A DNA stretch of 64,000 nucleotides from Mesostigma viride (Eukaryota; Streptophyta; Mesostigmatophyceae; Mesostigmatales; Mesostigmataceae): NCBI GenBank assembly GCA_009746045.1, contig RPFO01000035.1:30001-94000 (forward strand), written 5' to 3'. Within the stretch, counting starts at the first letter, position 1. Each line of letters opens with the position of its first letter. Of the stretch, positions 42,324 to 55,439 are shown in pieces. Position numbers and translations under genes: made by a program. Under the pieces are notes generated by a model. That model worked only from the letters and a program-made list of their open reading frames with translations, had not been told where the DNA came from and did not search any database.

Positions 42324-42893
42324 TTGGCCATGTTTGTTGCCCATGTCAGTTAGCGCAGTTTAGGATGTGTTGTTTTGTTGTTTAGCTGGGTTGGCATAGG
42401 CCTTACACTCTAACCCAGGGGAAACAGAGAAAATGCTTGTTAGGCATGTGAATGCTACCATCAGTGTTCACATAGTTGCCATGCACCAAGTGCATTGTCG
42501 TGTCTGCCTCATCATCTGCTGGTTCACCATGCGTTGATTTCTGACTTTCCCTTGTTCTAATGATGTGACAATACTTCAATGTGCTGAGCCAACCATGCTT
42601 GATGTAATTTACTGCATGCAAGCTGCCATAATACCATGATCCTGTTGGATGATCCTACTTGGTTCCTTGTCCTCCATTGGCCATGTTTGTTGCCCATGTC
42701 AGTTAGGGCAGTTTAGGATGTGTTGTTTTGTTGTTTACCTTGGTTGGCATAGGCCTTACACTCTAACCCAGGGGAAACAAAGAAAATGCTTGTTAGGCAT
42801 GTGAGTGCTACCATCAGTGTTCACATGGTTGCCATGCACCCAGTGCATTGTCGTGTCTGCCTCAGCATCTGCCGGTTCACCATGCGTTGATTT
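42324..42893. repeat. tandem duplication of ~215 bp (42324-42540 and 42677-42893)
   Basis: Both copies run from TTGGCCATGTTTGTTGCCCA through CTCTAACCCAGGGGAAACA to CACCATGCGTTGATTT with few differences. Confidence 0.88.
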
Positions 42894-42955
42894 ATGCCTT
42901 GTTCCCCCGCTCCGCATTCGTTGGCATTCCGTTTTGGCGTTGCCGTTGAATACAG

Positions 42956-44215
42956 GTGAGGGAATGCAAAGAACCGCTTGACTTCTCTGCAGCATCAGCA
43001 AAGTATGATGTACATGGCAACCCATGGAAGCGTGCGGCGGGGGCAAAATATATGCTACAGGAATTGAGAAAATGGCATCAACAAAATCGCACGCTGTGGA
43101 AGAGCCTTAAAGTGGTAAAACAACGCCACAATGGAGGTGTGACCAGTCGGCTTCAGGGAAGAGTAGCGGTGAGTCACTCTCTTATTTTAGTTGGCGGCAA
43201 TTCATTGCTGTGATGCAGGCTGCCATGCCAGCAGTCTTCCCTAATGTGTATGGTAGGAGTACAAGACTAAGGCAGTTATGTTGCTGGCCTCTGCACTGAC
43301 CCTCCCGCTACATTGTTGGTAATGTTGCTGCTTGGTTGGCTTTCCTTTGACGTGCATATCGTCCAATTCTGTGATGCAGATTGAACGCCTAAGCAGCCAC
43401 ATCTATATCTGGAGCAAGGCATGAACGGCAGCAGAAAAGAGAGAGGAAGAGAGGGAAAGAGAGGCTGCGGAGAAGCGCGAGGAACAGCTAAGATGCAAGA
43501 GGCAACGGGTGGAGGAACATGGCAACGAAGCCAGCGGTAGTGGGAGCTGCGAGCGAGCACGTCAACTGCGGTGGATGCACACGTGGGGGAGGCACATGCG
43601 GGGCAAGCATGTGTAGGCCTGCAAATCGTGCCAGGGCCCACCGTGATTGCAATTGCCGAGTTCCTGCTGAAGCGAGCACTGGCCTCCTTTCCGCAGTTGG
43701 CAGCCAAGGACACGACAATCACGCTTGTGGAGAGTTTGTGTAAGGAAGAACCTGGACTCGGCATCGGGCAGTCCAGCGGTGGACCTGCTGAACAACACAG
43801 CCTGTGCCCTTGCGAATGCCGCGCTGCAGTTGGTCTCCAACTCCGTCCATCCATGTTGATGGCAAGGTTAGTTGTGCCACATTTTCTTCCTGTTTTGGGT
43901 ATGACGCATCAATAATTGCCCCTTGTATGTACGGGTGCGGTCGATTGACCTCCCTCCAGCAACATTGCAACATCCGTTACTGACGTCCACTGCGGCGGAT
44001 GCGTTCCTCCAGCATGTTAGTTGCCTTGTGAGCTGTAATTGTGCAGGGTGTCGTCAGTACATCCGATGAGAAGGATAACAAGGAGCTCAAGTGTCACTGG
44101 TGTTGCCTGGTTGATGGCGCGCGTAATATCCATGGGCATCAGCATATGGTCCCAAACACACTCAAACGGCTGGCCGAGTCGCTGGGAGAGGCAGTCCACA
44201 TGCAGTTGGAGAGGG
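42956..44215 (+). pseudogene. possible spliced gene or gene remnant (coiled-coil segment), unrecognised
   Basis: Splice-like segments occur in series. 42956-43169 lies between TACAG and GCG|GTGAGT and encodes KYDVHGNPWKRAAGAKYMLQ. 43219-43252 lies between ATGCAG and TATG|GTAGGA. From 43381 a Glu/Arg-rich stretch (KREEEREREAAEKREEQLRC) follows but is preceded by an in-frame TGA. Further pieces encode VIAIAEFLLKRALASFPQLA and a segment at 44041-44200. Frames change without good splice sites, so it is either a decayed gene or a repeat-borne coding segment. It lies between the two large duplication copies. Confidence 0.35.
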
Positions 44216-44230
44216 TGGGTGGGTGGGGTG

Positions 44231-44360
44231 GCGGGAGGGAGGGAGGGAGGGAGGGAGGGAGGGAGGGAGGGAGGGAGGGAGGGAGGAGGGAGGGAGGGAG
44301 GGAGGGAGGGAGGGAGGGAGGGAGGGAGGGAGGGAGGGAGGGAGGGAGGGAGGGAGGGCG
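44231..44360. repeat. (GGGA)n microsatellite, about 130 bp
   Basis: Uninterrupted GGGA units except one at about 44285. Gly/Arg/Glu and Pro/Ser/Leu frames here are shadows. Confidence 0.97.
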
Positions 44361-44369
44361 GGTGGGTGG

Positions 44370-46200
44370 GTGGTTATGGTGGGTGGATGGGTGCAAGGGT
44401 GGTTGCTTATAAGTGAATCGCCAGGTGGCTGGGGGATCGACGGGGTTTGGGAACTCCTAGGTGGGTGCATTGTTGGATGCCTGAGTGAAACTGTTGCATG
44501 GGCTGGAGGATTTGCACCGTTGGTTTGTGGCGGGTGGATGTGTAGCTGTGATTAGAAGTGGGTGGGGTGAGCGATGGGGAAGGTAGATGGGTGGGTGGGT
44601 GCACGGATATGGGTGGGTGGGTGGTTTTGTAGTTGGGATCGACTCACCTATCGCGGGTGGAGGGCTGTGCATGTTAGGGGTGAGATGGGTGGGTGACTGG
44701 CTGAGAGGATGTGGATGTGTGAGGGTGAGTGGGTGCAGGTCGGTGGGTATAAGGGTATGGGGGGAAAGAGTGGTCGAGTGGGAAGGGGCGTGGGTGGGTC
44801 AGGGGTGGGCGGCCTGGTGGGCACACATGGGGCCAGCTGGCTGGGTGGTTAGGTGGCTGCGTGGTTTTAGTAATGGGTGCCTGGATAAAAGGATGGGTGA
44901 ATGCCTCCTTATTGCCTAGGTGGGTAGATTGCATATGTGGCTAGCTGGGTGGGTGGATGTCCCAGTGGGTGGGTATGTGGCTGGGTGCCTGGGTGCACGA
45001 GTGGTTAGATAGGTTGGTTTAGTAGGTGCGTGGCTGGCTGGCTGGGTCACCGGGTGGGTGGACCAGTGGGTGGCTGGGTACTCAGGTGCGCAAGTGTATG
45101 AGTACTTGTGTGGGTGGGCCAGGTGGATGCATGGGTGGGTGACTGCATGGGTGACTCGGTACGCACAAAGGGCAACGGATATAGACATGGGGATATGCCA
45201 ATGCCTTGGGGTGAGCATACGTGGATGCCAGGTGACATGTGCCAGCCTGTCGCAGTTATACTATACCTTGGCGTTTGCTTGGCGTGTCGTTGCCAATAAT
45301 TTCACACAGGATGTACATGGTACGTGTTGGTAGCAATCACATGGCTGTGTTAGTGAGTGATGTTGCATGTATTGTTCAGCTTTCTTTCCCATTTTGCAAT
45401 GTGCCAAGGTTCTTAAGTAGTTTAGAAGTATGGTGTCATGGGGTATACATCAAGGAGACAACCAGCGCAGGCCAGAAATCGGGAGAATCCGGACCATGGT
45501 AGCTCACATGCATGTGCACTGCACATCACACATTTGTGGCATACTCGCAATGTCTACCTTACATCTTGCATTCTGTTAGGAACAGTCGCCACTCAGGCAT
45601 TCACATGCACCAGGGTTTCGCTCACTGTTTGTGCTGTAGTCATCGTTAAATCAAAAATCTTTACAAAGCCTGGCAATTGTCATAATGTTGGGCTCCTTAT
45701 GACATGAGATTTTGCACACGAAGTTTTGCGACCATGCTTCAGATGCTTGCATGATGACGACCAGTTTTGGTTGTAATATGACATGGTGGTGCAGGTGCCC
45801 TGGTGCACCTAGAGCAGTGGTAGCTTACATTCCCACCCTTGCATGAAGTAGCCTAGAATGTATTAAAAGCCATATGCCCCTTCTCAGGGATATGTGCTAC
45901 ATTTACTCCCAACGGAGTGATGTTGATAACTAATTAATTAATTAATGACATCATATTAATTTTTAAAATCATTATTGATAGCAACACTACCTTGTTAGCA
46001 TTTGTTACCATTCAGGGCTCCAAATGCCCTGAGGCGTTGTACAAGGTCTGAACAACCGTAATTCATTGTGGCTGTTAAGTTCCAGCTTCGTCGGGCATAA
46101 TTCGTCTAACTATCTAAGTGCAAACGTTGTTTGGAAGGGACTCATTTTGGCCTTAATTAAGGATCTGGAGCAGGAGCACGTATTCCATGGACTGATGGGG
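44370..46200. repeat. segmental duplication, copy 2 (~1.8 kb)
   Basis: Partner of 40440-42190, offset about 3.93 kb. It carries an extra ~57-bp block at about 45451-45509 that copy 1 lacks. Confidence 0.8.
45451..45509. repeat. short dispersed repeat, copy 1 (insertion within duplication copy 2)
   Basis: AGACAACCAGCGCAGGCCAG through CCATGGTAGCTC is near-identical to 46674-46729. Duplication copy 1 has TATACAT directly joined at the matching place, so the block was inserted. Confidence 0.8.
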
Positions 46201-46590
46201 GTGGGTGCATTAGAACTGAGCCGCGAAGACTAGCTGATCTCACTCTAATCTTATATACAAAGTTGTCTCCTTGATAATATACAAAGTTGTCTCTCGTAAT
46301 ACAAAATCCTAACTACTCTACTCAGTCACGCACCCCTTCCTCCTGGCGTGGGGGAGGGGGGGCTCCTACATCGCCATGCGTCCAGGCATGATTTGTCTTG
46401 CTTCATGTACCATGATTGCCTTTAATTTGACCATTAATTAATTAATTAATTAATCGGGGTTAGCTAATGCTCCTTGACTCCCTAATGGGGGCATGAGTTT
46501 AATAAATGAATTAAGTAGTTAGTTAATTAATCAGGTTGATTCAGATGAGGTCTGTGCTGGTTCCTTGTGGACTGGCCAGCCAGGGAGATA

Positions 46591-46628
46591 TCTTCTTACA
46601 TGGTCAGGCCCTTGCCGACCATGTAAGA
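46591..46628. repeat. hairpin, 12-bp arms
   Basis: TCTTACATGGTC and GACCATGTAAGA are complementary around an 11-nt loop, just upstream of the second short dispersed repeat. Confidence 0.8.
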
Positions 46629-46673
46629 ACCTGTTAGGCGACGCAGTGGCCAACATTGGACATACCGCCATAT

Positions 46674-46729
46674 CAAAGAGACAACCAGCGCAGGCCAGAA
46701 ATCGGGAGAATCCGGACCATGGTAGCTCG
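46674..46729. repeat. short dispersed repeat, copy 2
   Basis: Same ~55-bp block as 45451-45509, in the same orientation, with unrelated flanks. Confidence 0.8.
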
Positions 46730-48215
46730 AGCCTGCCGTTATCTTTTCCGCGTTTTCGAGTCGTTCAGGATGATGAAGATGAATGGTGATGGAAATGTGT
46801 ATCCTTGTGCATTGAAATTATGGCTGGCTTACGTGTGGAGCGACTAGATGACCTAGACGGTGGGGCCGGAAACAGCATGCTTGATCAGGGCGTGTGTTTC
46901 TAGCCTAACTGGCCGGGAGTGTCTAGTGGTGAGCACCATTGCTGCGATCGCTCTCCCACCATTTACGAGGAAATACCCGCAAATGGAAAACCACTGAAAA
47001 GGTCTAGCTAGTCAGTCATCACGTTAGCCATGCCATGATTCCAAACGTCCAAGAACTGCACACGGTGCAAAGGCAAAAAGCCGGAGGACAGCACTTTCAA
47101 ATGTGCGGCGGGAACCAAAAGCCCGCGGATGCCAGAAAACATCGTGTTGCGGCAGCGACGCGACGATGTGGACAACGAATCCAGTGCCAAGCTCGGAACG
47201 GCCGCAAAGGAGATCTGGCATCACATATGTTTGTCTCCGCGATATGATTTTAGCTGACATGCAGAGCACAGACACTGTTGGCGTCATCCGCTCAACCCCT
47301 CTTATTCAGACATGGGACCTCGGATGTGTAGGATTAGTAGCGTTGCCCAGGCGGACATTGTCAAAGACTACGACCCCCCAGTTGTGGGTCCTAGGAAATT
47401 TAACAAGCATGATTGTCTCCTTGTTGATAGGCATTAATTAATCCTTGATGATAGGCATTGCTTGCGTGCAAGATTAGCTCGAGGCCCATATTTTAGACTA
47501 CTAGCTGAGCTGTGGACATACATGTTGTTATTGACGTCTTGACGGATATTGACGTCTTGGGGTGACTTCCACTATATCTTCTTTGGGGAATTCAGAGATC
47601 CCGGTCCCCCAACATGGACATGAGACTAATTAAAATCAATTAATCAATGTCATGAATAGAGCGCGTTCATGACGTTCAGTCATGAACAGAGCCCTAACCT
47701 TAAACACATAAGAAAACAATTATGGCGGGCCATGTGACCAATGTAAGAAGCTTAGCCCCCAAACATATTGTTGTCTCACGTAATGAATCACTTGCTGATC
47801 AACAAATCGATGGTTATCTCATAGGCACAATGTACCTCTGACCATCATTGCTGGCCCATGCATGCATGCACCAATGGCAGCCTACATGACACATACATCG
47901 CTTATTTGCCATGTAAAAAATGCGACAAAGTGTCCATATAGGTACTCATAGATTAGCACAAATTCCTTAGCACGATGTGGACAACTTTACTTAACGGTGA
48001 AAGCCTGTCTCGCCCTTATTGCCTTGAGGGTTCCCGGCGATAGGTCCTGTCTGTTGGTCGACATTTTTCTTTTGCAGCTGGCCATCGTCGGTAGGTATGA
48101 ATGATCTCGATGCTAGCAATTACGATGATGATACCCGAGGTAGTCTATACCTAGGATCGAGAGCTTCTTCTTGTATGGCAATGCCGGCAGTTAACTATTA
48201 CTCCGAATAAAGAGT
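46730..48215. other. intergenic, no gene supported
   Basis: Only short ORFs on both strands. TTAATTAATT-type runs occur at 46435-46530 just to the left and again near 47640. I see no recognisable coding or RNA feature. Confidence 0.5.
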
Positions 48216-48218
48216 TAA

Positions 48219-48890
48219 GAGGTTGGCCCTCGGCAGTCGGCATGGCGATCACGGAGCGATGACGGGGCGATGACGGGGCGATGACGGGGCGTTGACGCGC
48301 GTGATGAATAGGATCTGTTTGACAGGCGGCGGCTATTGGTAATATAGATTGTTGATTAAGAGAAGAGTTTAGATGTTGGCCCGTGGGCGATGACGGTGAC
48401 GGCGTCACCGTCATCGCCCTCGACGGGCGTCATGAATACGACCTTTTTGATATGCGGCGGCTATTGGTAATATAGGTCGTTGACTACTACTCCGAATACA
48501 AATGTAAAGAGTTAAGAGGTTGGCCCTCGGCTGGCTCGGCATGGCGATCACGGGGCGATGACGGGGCGATGACGGGGCGTTGACGCGCGTGATGAATAGG
48601 ATCTGTTTGATAGGCGGCGGCTATTGGTAATATAGATTGTTGATTAAGAGAAGAGTTTAGATGTTGGCCCGTCGAGGGCGATGACGGTGACGACCGTCAC
48701 CGTCATCGCCCTCGACGGGCCCGATGAAAAACCGATGTTTGATATGCGGCAGCTATTGGTAGTATAGGTCGTTGACTATCACTCCGAATAAACAGTTAAC
48801 AGGTTAAGGCCCTCGGCCGGGCGATGACGGGGCGATGACGGGGCGTTGACGCTCGTGATGAATAGGACCTGTTTAATAGGCGGCGGCTAT
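48219..48890. repeat. three ~290-bp repeat units with GATGACGGGGC iterations and two hairpins
   Basis: Each unit has AAGAGGTTGGCCCTCGGC, tandem GATGACGGGGC, GATGAATAGGATCTGTTTGA and GGCGGCTATTGGTAATAT. Units 1 and 2 end in hairpins: 48385-48419 (17-bp arms, 1-nt loop) and 48667-48720 (about 26-bp arms). Confidence 0.88.
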
Positions 48891-48914
48891 CGCTAATATA
48901 TAGGTCGGATATTT

Positions 48915-49272
48915 GTGTAGCACCCCCCTCCTTCCCACGGCAGGTACGCAGCGACTCGCTGTTGTGCTGGCTGCAGTTGTGTACCACCTGTACGGTTTTT
49001 GTGTACCACCTCCCTCCTTCCCACGGCAGGTACGCAGCGACTCGCTGTTGTGCTGGCTGCAGTTGTGTACCACCTGTACGGTATTTGTGTACCACCCCCC
49101 TCCTTCCCACGGCAGGTACGCAGCGACTCGCTGTTGTGCTGGCTGCAGTTGTGTACCACCTGTACGGTTTTTGTGTAAGACCCCCCTCCTTCCCACGGCA
49201 GGTACGCAGCGCCCGGCTGTTGTCCTGGCTGCAGTTGTGTATGGTACCACCTGTACGGTATTTGTGTACCAC
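48915..49272. repeat. 86-bp tandem repeat, four units
   Basis: CTCCTTCCCACGGCAGGTAC recurs at 48928, 49014, 49100 and 49186, exactly 86 bp apart. Reading frames stay open through it because 86-bp steps rotate the frame; I do not call a gene. Confidence 0.95.
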
Positions 49273-50376
<1,104 letters not shown>

Positions 50377-51095
50377 CACCCCCGCTCTCTTGTCCCTCCC
50401 GCACCCCTCCTCTCTCTTTCCCTTTTCCTTGGCTGTTGAGAAGGACTGGGGTGAAAACTCCAGACCGTTGGTGGCTGCCTTCAAGCAGGAAGTTTCAAGG
50501 ATCAACAAGTTTTTGTGAGCTGTCTGATATGGTCACTGCTGCGACAAAGGTGAGTTATCTTGTTTTTCATGTAATTTTTTTGCTGTAGCTAGGTAAGCCG
50601 GCCATTTTGTACTCCCCTTTCTTTTGCTCTCACGATTTATTCTTGTTGTGGTTTATATGGTCCCGTTAAGTGGCATGCATTATCATTATCCACATTAGTG
50701 TGAGAAACCATCCGCAGTGTTGTAGCTTGCATCTATAACAACAGTTTTTGCTGCCGCCGCCACTGCTATTACCAACATTAAGTCATTCTTGCTTTCTAAG
50801 CACTCTTTTTCCTCTTAGGCTGTTGGTTGGGATACCAGCCACCCTTGCACGCATAAATTCAAGCACCGGGTGCATGTGAAAACACAACCAAGGCAAGAAT
50901 GTCCCCCTCTCGCAATATCCCACCCACGCAACGCACCCAATGCAGCAAGAATGGGACCACCTTGTTGCCATGAGCTCTAGCACCGTTGCCACCCCTAGCT
51001 TTCTACTGTTCCCGTCCATCCTTATTTACACTGGCTGCTTTGCTTGCATTTCTGGCTCAGTGCCAGTTTGCACTTGCTAGCTTGCTAAGACAATA

Positions 51096-51960
51096 ATGCA
51101 GCTTGCAAACGGCAAGGGCAAGCACCCGGGTAAGAGCAAAGGCAACCGCACGAGCAAAGGAAAGGGAAACTGGAAGAGCAAGCACAAGGCCAAGGAAAGG
51201 ACAAAGGCACTTGTGCTTGCCAAAAGGGCAGGCTCAAGGGAAATGACAAGGGCAAGGGCAGGGGCAGGCACAAGGGAAGCGGATAAGGGCAAGGGCAGGC
51301 GCAAGGGAAAGAGATTAGGACAAGTCAAGCACGAGGGAACGGACAAGGGCAAGGGCAGGCACAAGGGAAAAGATGAAGACAAGGGCAGGCACTAGGGAAA
51401 GGATGAGGGCAACGGCAAACACTGGGGATCAAAGGATAGGGGCAAGGGCAGATGCTAGGGTAACAGTTAGGGCAAAGGCAGGCACAAGAGAAGAATAAGG
51501 GGCCGTGAAGTATAAGTGGAAATGCGGGTGGCGACATGGGGTTCGATCGGGCCTGCTGATGCAAATGCAGATTTCAACTGCAGTGACAAACACAAGCGTA
51601 GACATAGGCAACGACAAATTCCTTGCATGCGTGCCTTGCTCTTCACCGGCTGGCTCGTTTGCTAGTTGTCTAACAGTTTCTACCGATAAACATCACTTGC
51701 CATTGTAAGGTCTGCCTTGCTGCCGTGCTAGTGGGTAGCTGGGTGATCGTGCTTGTTCCTTGTCAAGGGAGGGATGCATGTGGAGTAGGTGGGTGGGTGT
51801 GCTTGTTCCTTGCCAAGGAAGGGATGCACAAAGGTTAGATAGGTGCACGTGCTTGTTTCTTGTCAAGGGAGGGACGCACAAAGGGTAGGTGGGGGCACAT
51901 GGTTGTGCCTCGTCAAGGGCGGGATGCACGAAGGGTAGGTGGGGGCATGTGGTTGGTCCT
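51096..51960. repeat. purine-rich AAGGGCAAGGGCAGGCACAA repeats, then ~50-bp tandem units
   Basis: 51100-51500 is a degenerate repeat of AAGGGCAAGGGCAGGCACAA. 51728-51960 has about five units of GTGCTTGTTCCTTGTCAAGG plus GAGGGATGCACAAAGGGTAGGT. Lys/Gly frames here are shadows. The stretches 50373-51095 and 51961-52679 show no gene. Confidence 0.85.
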
Positions 51961-52679
51961 TGTCTTTTCACCGCCCAAGCGATGGCGATGTAGCATGCAT
52001 TATACATTTATTCGTGCATTAAAAATCACTTTCCTTACAAGCGGCCTTAGCCGACTCCATCTGCCGTTGCCATTTCTCCGTATTGCATTGTCCGGACACG
52101 GTTTTTGTGTCGCAGGTCTTCCCCCGTAAAGGCACAAGCTGCCTGCGCGCGGAATTATGTGCAGACACCTCGGTTTCCAACACGACGGCTTCCCGCACAT
52201 ATCGAGCTCTGGATGTACAACATCTTCCCCCGGCGCACTTGCTCCCGGATGGAGCTTCTGTGCGGTGCCGACATCCCCGGAGCTGTCCTAAGCACCGCAT
52301 GGAAACAGTATTTCAAGCCACGAAGAGAAGCCACGAATTTGATATTGACTTGATATTGTCGTCAGAAGACTTGATATGCTATTTTCTGTGAAGGCGTTGG
52401 ATTTTTGTGCATGACATGTAATCCTGCATTTAATAATGAAATTTTTTATGAAATAGGAACTCGTCTTGCATGAGCCTTGCTGCAAATGCCATTCATTTTT
52501 TTCCCCCGGGTAAATGGGTGTTAGGGGTTAGGTTGACCGAAATGATAAGTGAAATCAAAGTGAAATTCTGATAAGTGACATGCGTACTGCAATTCAGAAC
52601 GACATAGCGACATGATTGTAGTACCGGTAGTGTACGCGAGAAGCATACGACGTCGTAACCTACGGGACCGAGTACCGGG

Positions 52680-52860
52680 ATCGTAAATTACCAACTCGTA
52701 AATTACTACCTCGCAAATTACTACCTCGTACCTTACTAGCTCGTAAATTACTACCTCGTACATTACTACCTCGTACATTACTACCTCGTACATTACTACC
52801 TCGTAAATTACTACCTCGTAAATTACTACCTCGTAAATTACTACCTCGTAAATTACGACG
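52680..52860. repeat. 15-bp tandem repeat CCTCGTAAATTACTA (about 12 units)
   Basis: Units alternate CCTCGTAAATTACTA and CCTCGTACATTACTA and end just before the LINE remnant. Confidence 0.93.
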
Positions 52861-53119
52861 TCGGATCTTACCTCGGATCTAACTCGTAGCTTACGAGAAA
52901 GATCCGAACTCTTATACAAACGGTAAGAGTAGTCTGTGCCGTAAATTACCACCTCGTAATTTACGCCTCGGATCCTTTTTACTACCCTCGGACGAAAAGT
53001 GTAGTGTTGCCTCCGCGCCGACAGCTTGCTGTCCACCGTCACGCACCGACAGTGGTCGCCGCCAGGCAGATGCTCCGCCGCAACAGGGATCCGACTGCCA
53101 AACCTGGGCTGCAAGCAGC

Positions 53120-55170
53120 TCTATACGGGCCGCCTACGAGCAGGCTGAGAAGGCAGACGCTCAGCAGATGGTCAAGGACCTGCGCAGCTGGCCAGCTGCC
53201 AGCAGAAGCACGACAGCAAAGGCGCCTGGTTCTGGTACAAGCGCCTCGGGCACCCGGACGGCCTTTGCCGACCCCACCGCCACGACGTCCCCGGCGCCCC
53301 AGCCAAGCGGCTTCGTACCTGGGCCGCGGCCACGGCCGAGGTCGTGGGGACAGCTGCGCTGCCCGGGCCGCCCCTGCTCCCAGCCGCCGCCGCCCGCCCG
53401 CCCGGCCGGCCGCCCTGGCCGGCCCCGCTGGGCCCCCGGCCCCGCCTAGGTCAGCGGCGGACTACCTAGTCCCGGCCCCCCTGCGCTGGTCGGCCCACTT
53501 GGCGACCCGTCCGACATGCCTCAGGACTTTCACCTCTCGCGAGGTCACGGTCTCACGGAGGCGGTCCAGCGCCTGCGTTATGACGCAGCCACCGGCTCCG
53601 ACGAGATTCCTGCCGCACTTGTGAAACTGGCAGCCGAATTCGAGGACACCGGTGTTATTATGCTGCTCTTCCGGGACATCTGCAACCGCCTTCTGCTGTC
53701 GTCGCAACCACCTCCAGCGGCCTGGCAACACAGTTTTCGCACGATGCTGTACAAGAACAAGGGGTCGCCTGCCGACCCGGCCCGGCAACTACAGAGGGGT
53801 GTGCATTCATAGTGCCCCCCTTAATTAAGCTTCTTATGCGGCTCATCCTGAACCGCCTCAGTGCGCACGGCTCTGGACGGTCACCTCAGCGAGACTCAGC
53901 ACGGCTTCCGTTCAGGTCGCAACACAGTACAGGCGCTCTTCGCTACTCGCCGACTGGTGGAGGAACTGCAACGCCTTCAGCCTGGTGAGTCCCCTTTGCA
54001 CCTTGTGCTGGTGGACTTCATCAAAGCCTTCGATTCGGTTTTATGGCCTGCGCTTTGGGACATCCTCGAGCTGTTCCGGATCCCCCGCCCCCTTATTGCT
54101 GTCATCCGCAACCTGTACGAAGGGTCCACCACTTTGGTGCGCACTTCTTACGGGACCACGCCACCATGCCCTTTACAGAAGGGTGTGTGGCAGGGCTGCG
54201 TGCTGTCGCCCTACCTGTTCATTATTGTGGTCGAATACGTAATGATTCAGGCGCGCAAGCGATTTGCCCGCATTGTGGGTAGGGAACCAGGGGTGCAGGT
54301 TGCTAACAAATTCTGGCATGGCGGAGCGGACACGGAGATTCGGCTGGCAGACATCATCTACGCAGACGACACCACCCTCTTCGAGGACACTGGGCACGTG
54401 CAGACATGGCTTGACTGCCTGGCTATCGAGGCCCGTGCAGTGGGGCTTGAGGTCAGCAAGAAGACAGAGGCCCTGGCGGTTGGGCTCACTCACTCACCGC
54501 CACCCCTCTATCTCCTCGACGGCTCTCGAGTCCTGTATCGTGACCGTGTCAAGCTGCTGGGCAGCCTGCTCCCCAGCTGCGAGGTTGATGCATGGACCAC
54601 CGCATCTCCCTCGCCTGGCACGCTTTACGCCAGTACCGGGCCCTGTTGTGGCGCAAGCCCCTGGGCAAGATCGAGAAACAGGACCTGTTCAAGGTCCTCG
54701 TCCTCCCTGTTCTCACGTCATATGGGGCCGAGACGTGGACCCTCACCGCCGACCTGGCCCGCAAGCTGGACGGCGCGGTCACCAACATGGTGCGTTCCAT
54801 TTTCAAAGTAGGATATGCTGCTCATGTCCGCAATGAGGACCTGTACCAGGGCATGCCATATATCACCAGCACCATTAAGCAGCGGCGCCTGCACGGCTAG
54901 TCGGGCACCTAGCTCGCACCAACCAGGTAGACACCTCACGTGCCCCCCCCGCAGGACTGCGACCAGCTCAGCCTGGCCGGCACCTCCTGACGTGGGCCGG
55001 GCCCCCTGATGTTAGACGCCGCAAGGCCCGCACCTTCAAAGAACAGTTAGTAGAGGACATGGGGGGCCTAGGCCTCTCCGTGATTTGGAAGAAGATGATG
55101 GACAAGGCCAAGTGGGCCCAGGTCATAGAGGACAACGAGCCCCCCGGGTGGTCCCACGCGGAATGGGGTC
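53120..55170 (+). pseudogene. LINE-type retrotransposon remnant with RT (FADD/YADD class), several frame breaks
   Basis: Pieces in order: about 53120-53460, a pre-RT region; 53516-53812, RT start with LRYDAATGSDEIPAALVKLA and RTMLYKNKGS; 53861-54590, RT core with LVDFIKAFDSV (motif A), QGCVLSPYLF (motif B) and IIYADDTTLF (motif C). The thumb continues in another frame at 54592-54897 (KVLVLPVLTSYGAETWTL), and the tail at 55030-55170 has IWKKMMDKAKWAQVIEDNEP. At least three frame changes and a stop mean it is inactive. The order matches APE-type LINEs, but the endonuclease itself is not seen. Confidence 0.8.
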
Positions 55171-55439
55171 ATTTTTGGCGCATTTTGCAAGAAAAAAACG
55201 CTAGTTTCAATCGTCCGATATCTTTTTTTCGCGCGAATTTGGCGTCCGATCGCGTATTTTCGAGCTAATTTGGTGTCATAATGCTTAATTCATGTCAATT
55301 TGAGCGTACATTCCACATCGAGAGGCTTGAAAGTTAGTAATTCATGTAAATTTTACGTGGAGAGACTCGACATCATCCTAACCTTTGTATTAACCATAGG
55401 ACGAGCATTGCCAGCGCATGTCCAAGTGCTAACTTTCCC

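Noticed and set aside
44017-44412. Poly-Gly/Arg/Glu protein across the GGGA tract
   Set aside because: Microsatellite translation in all frames.
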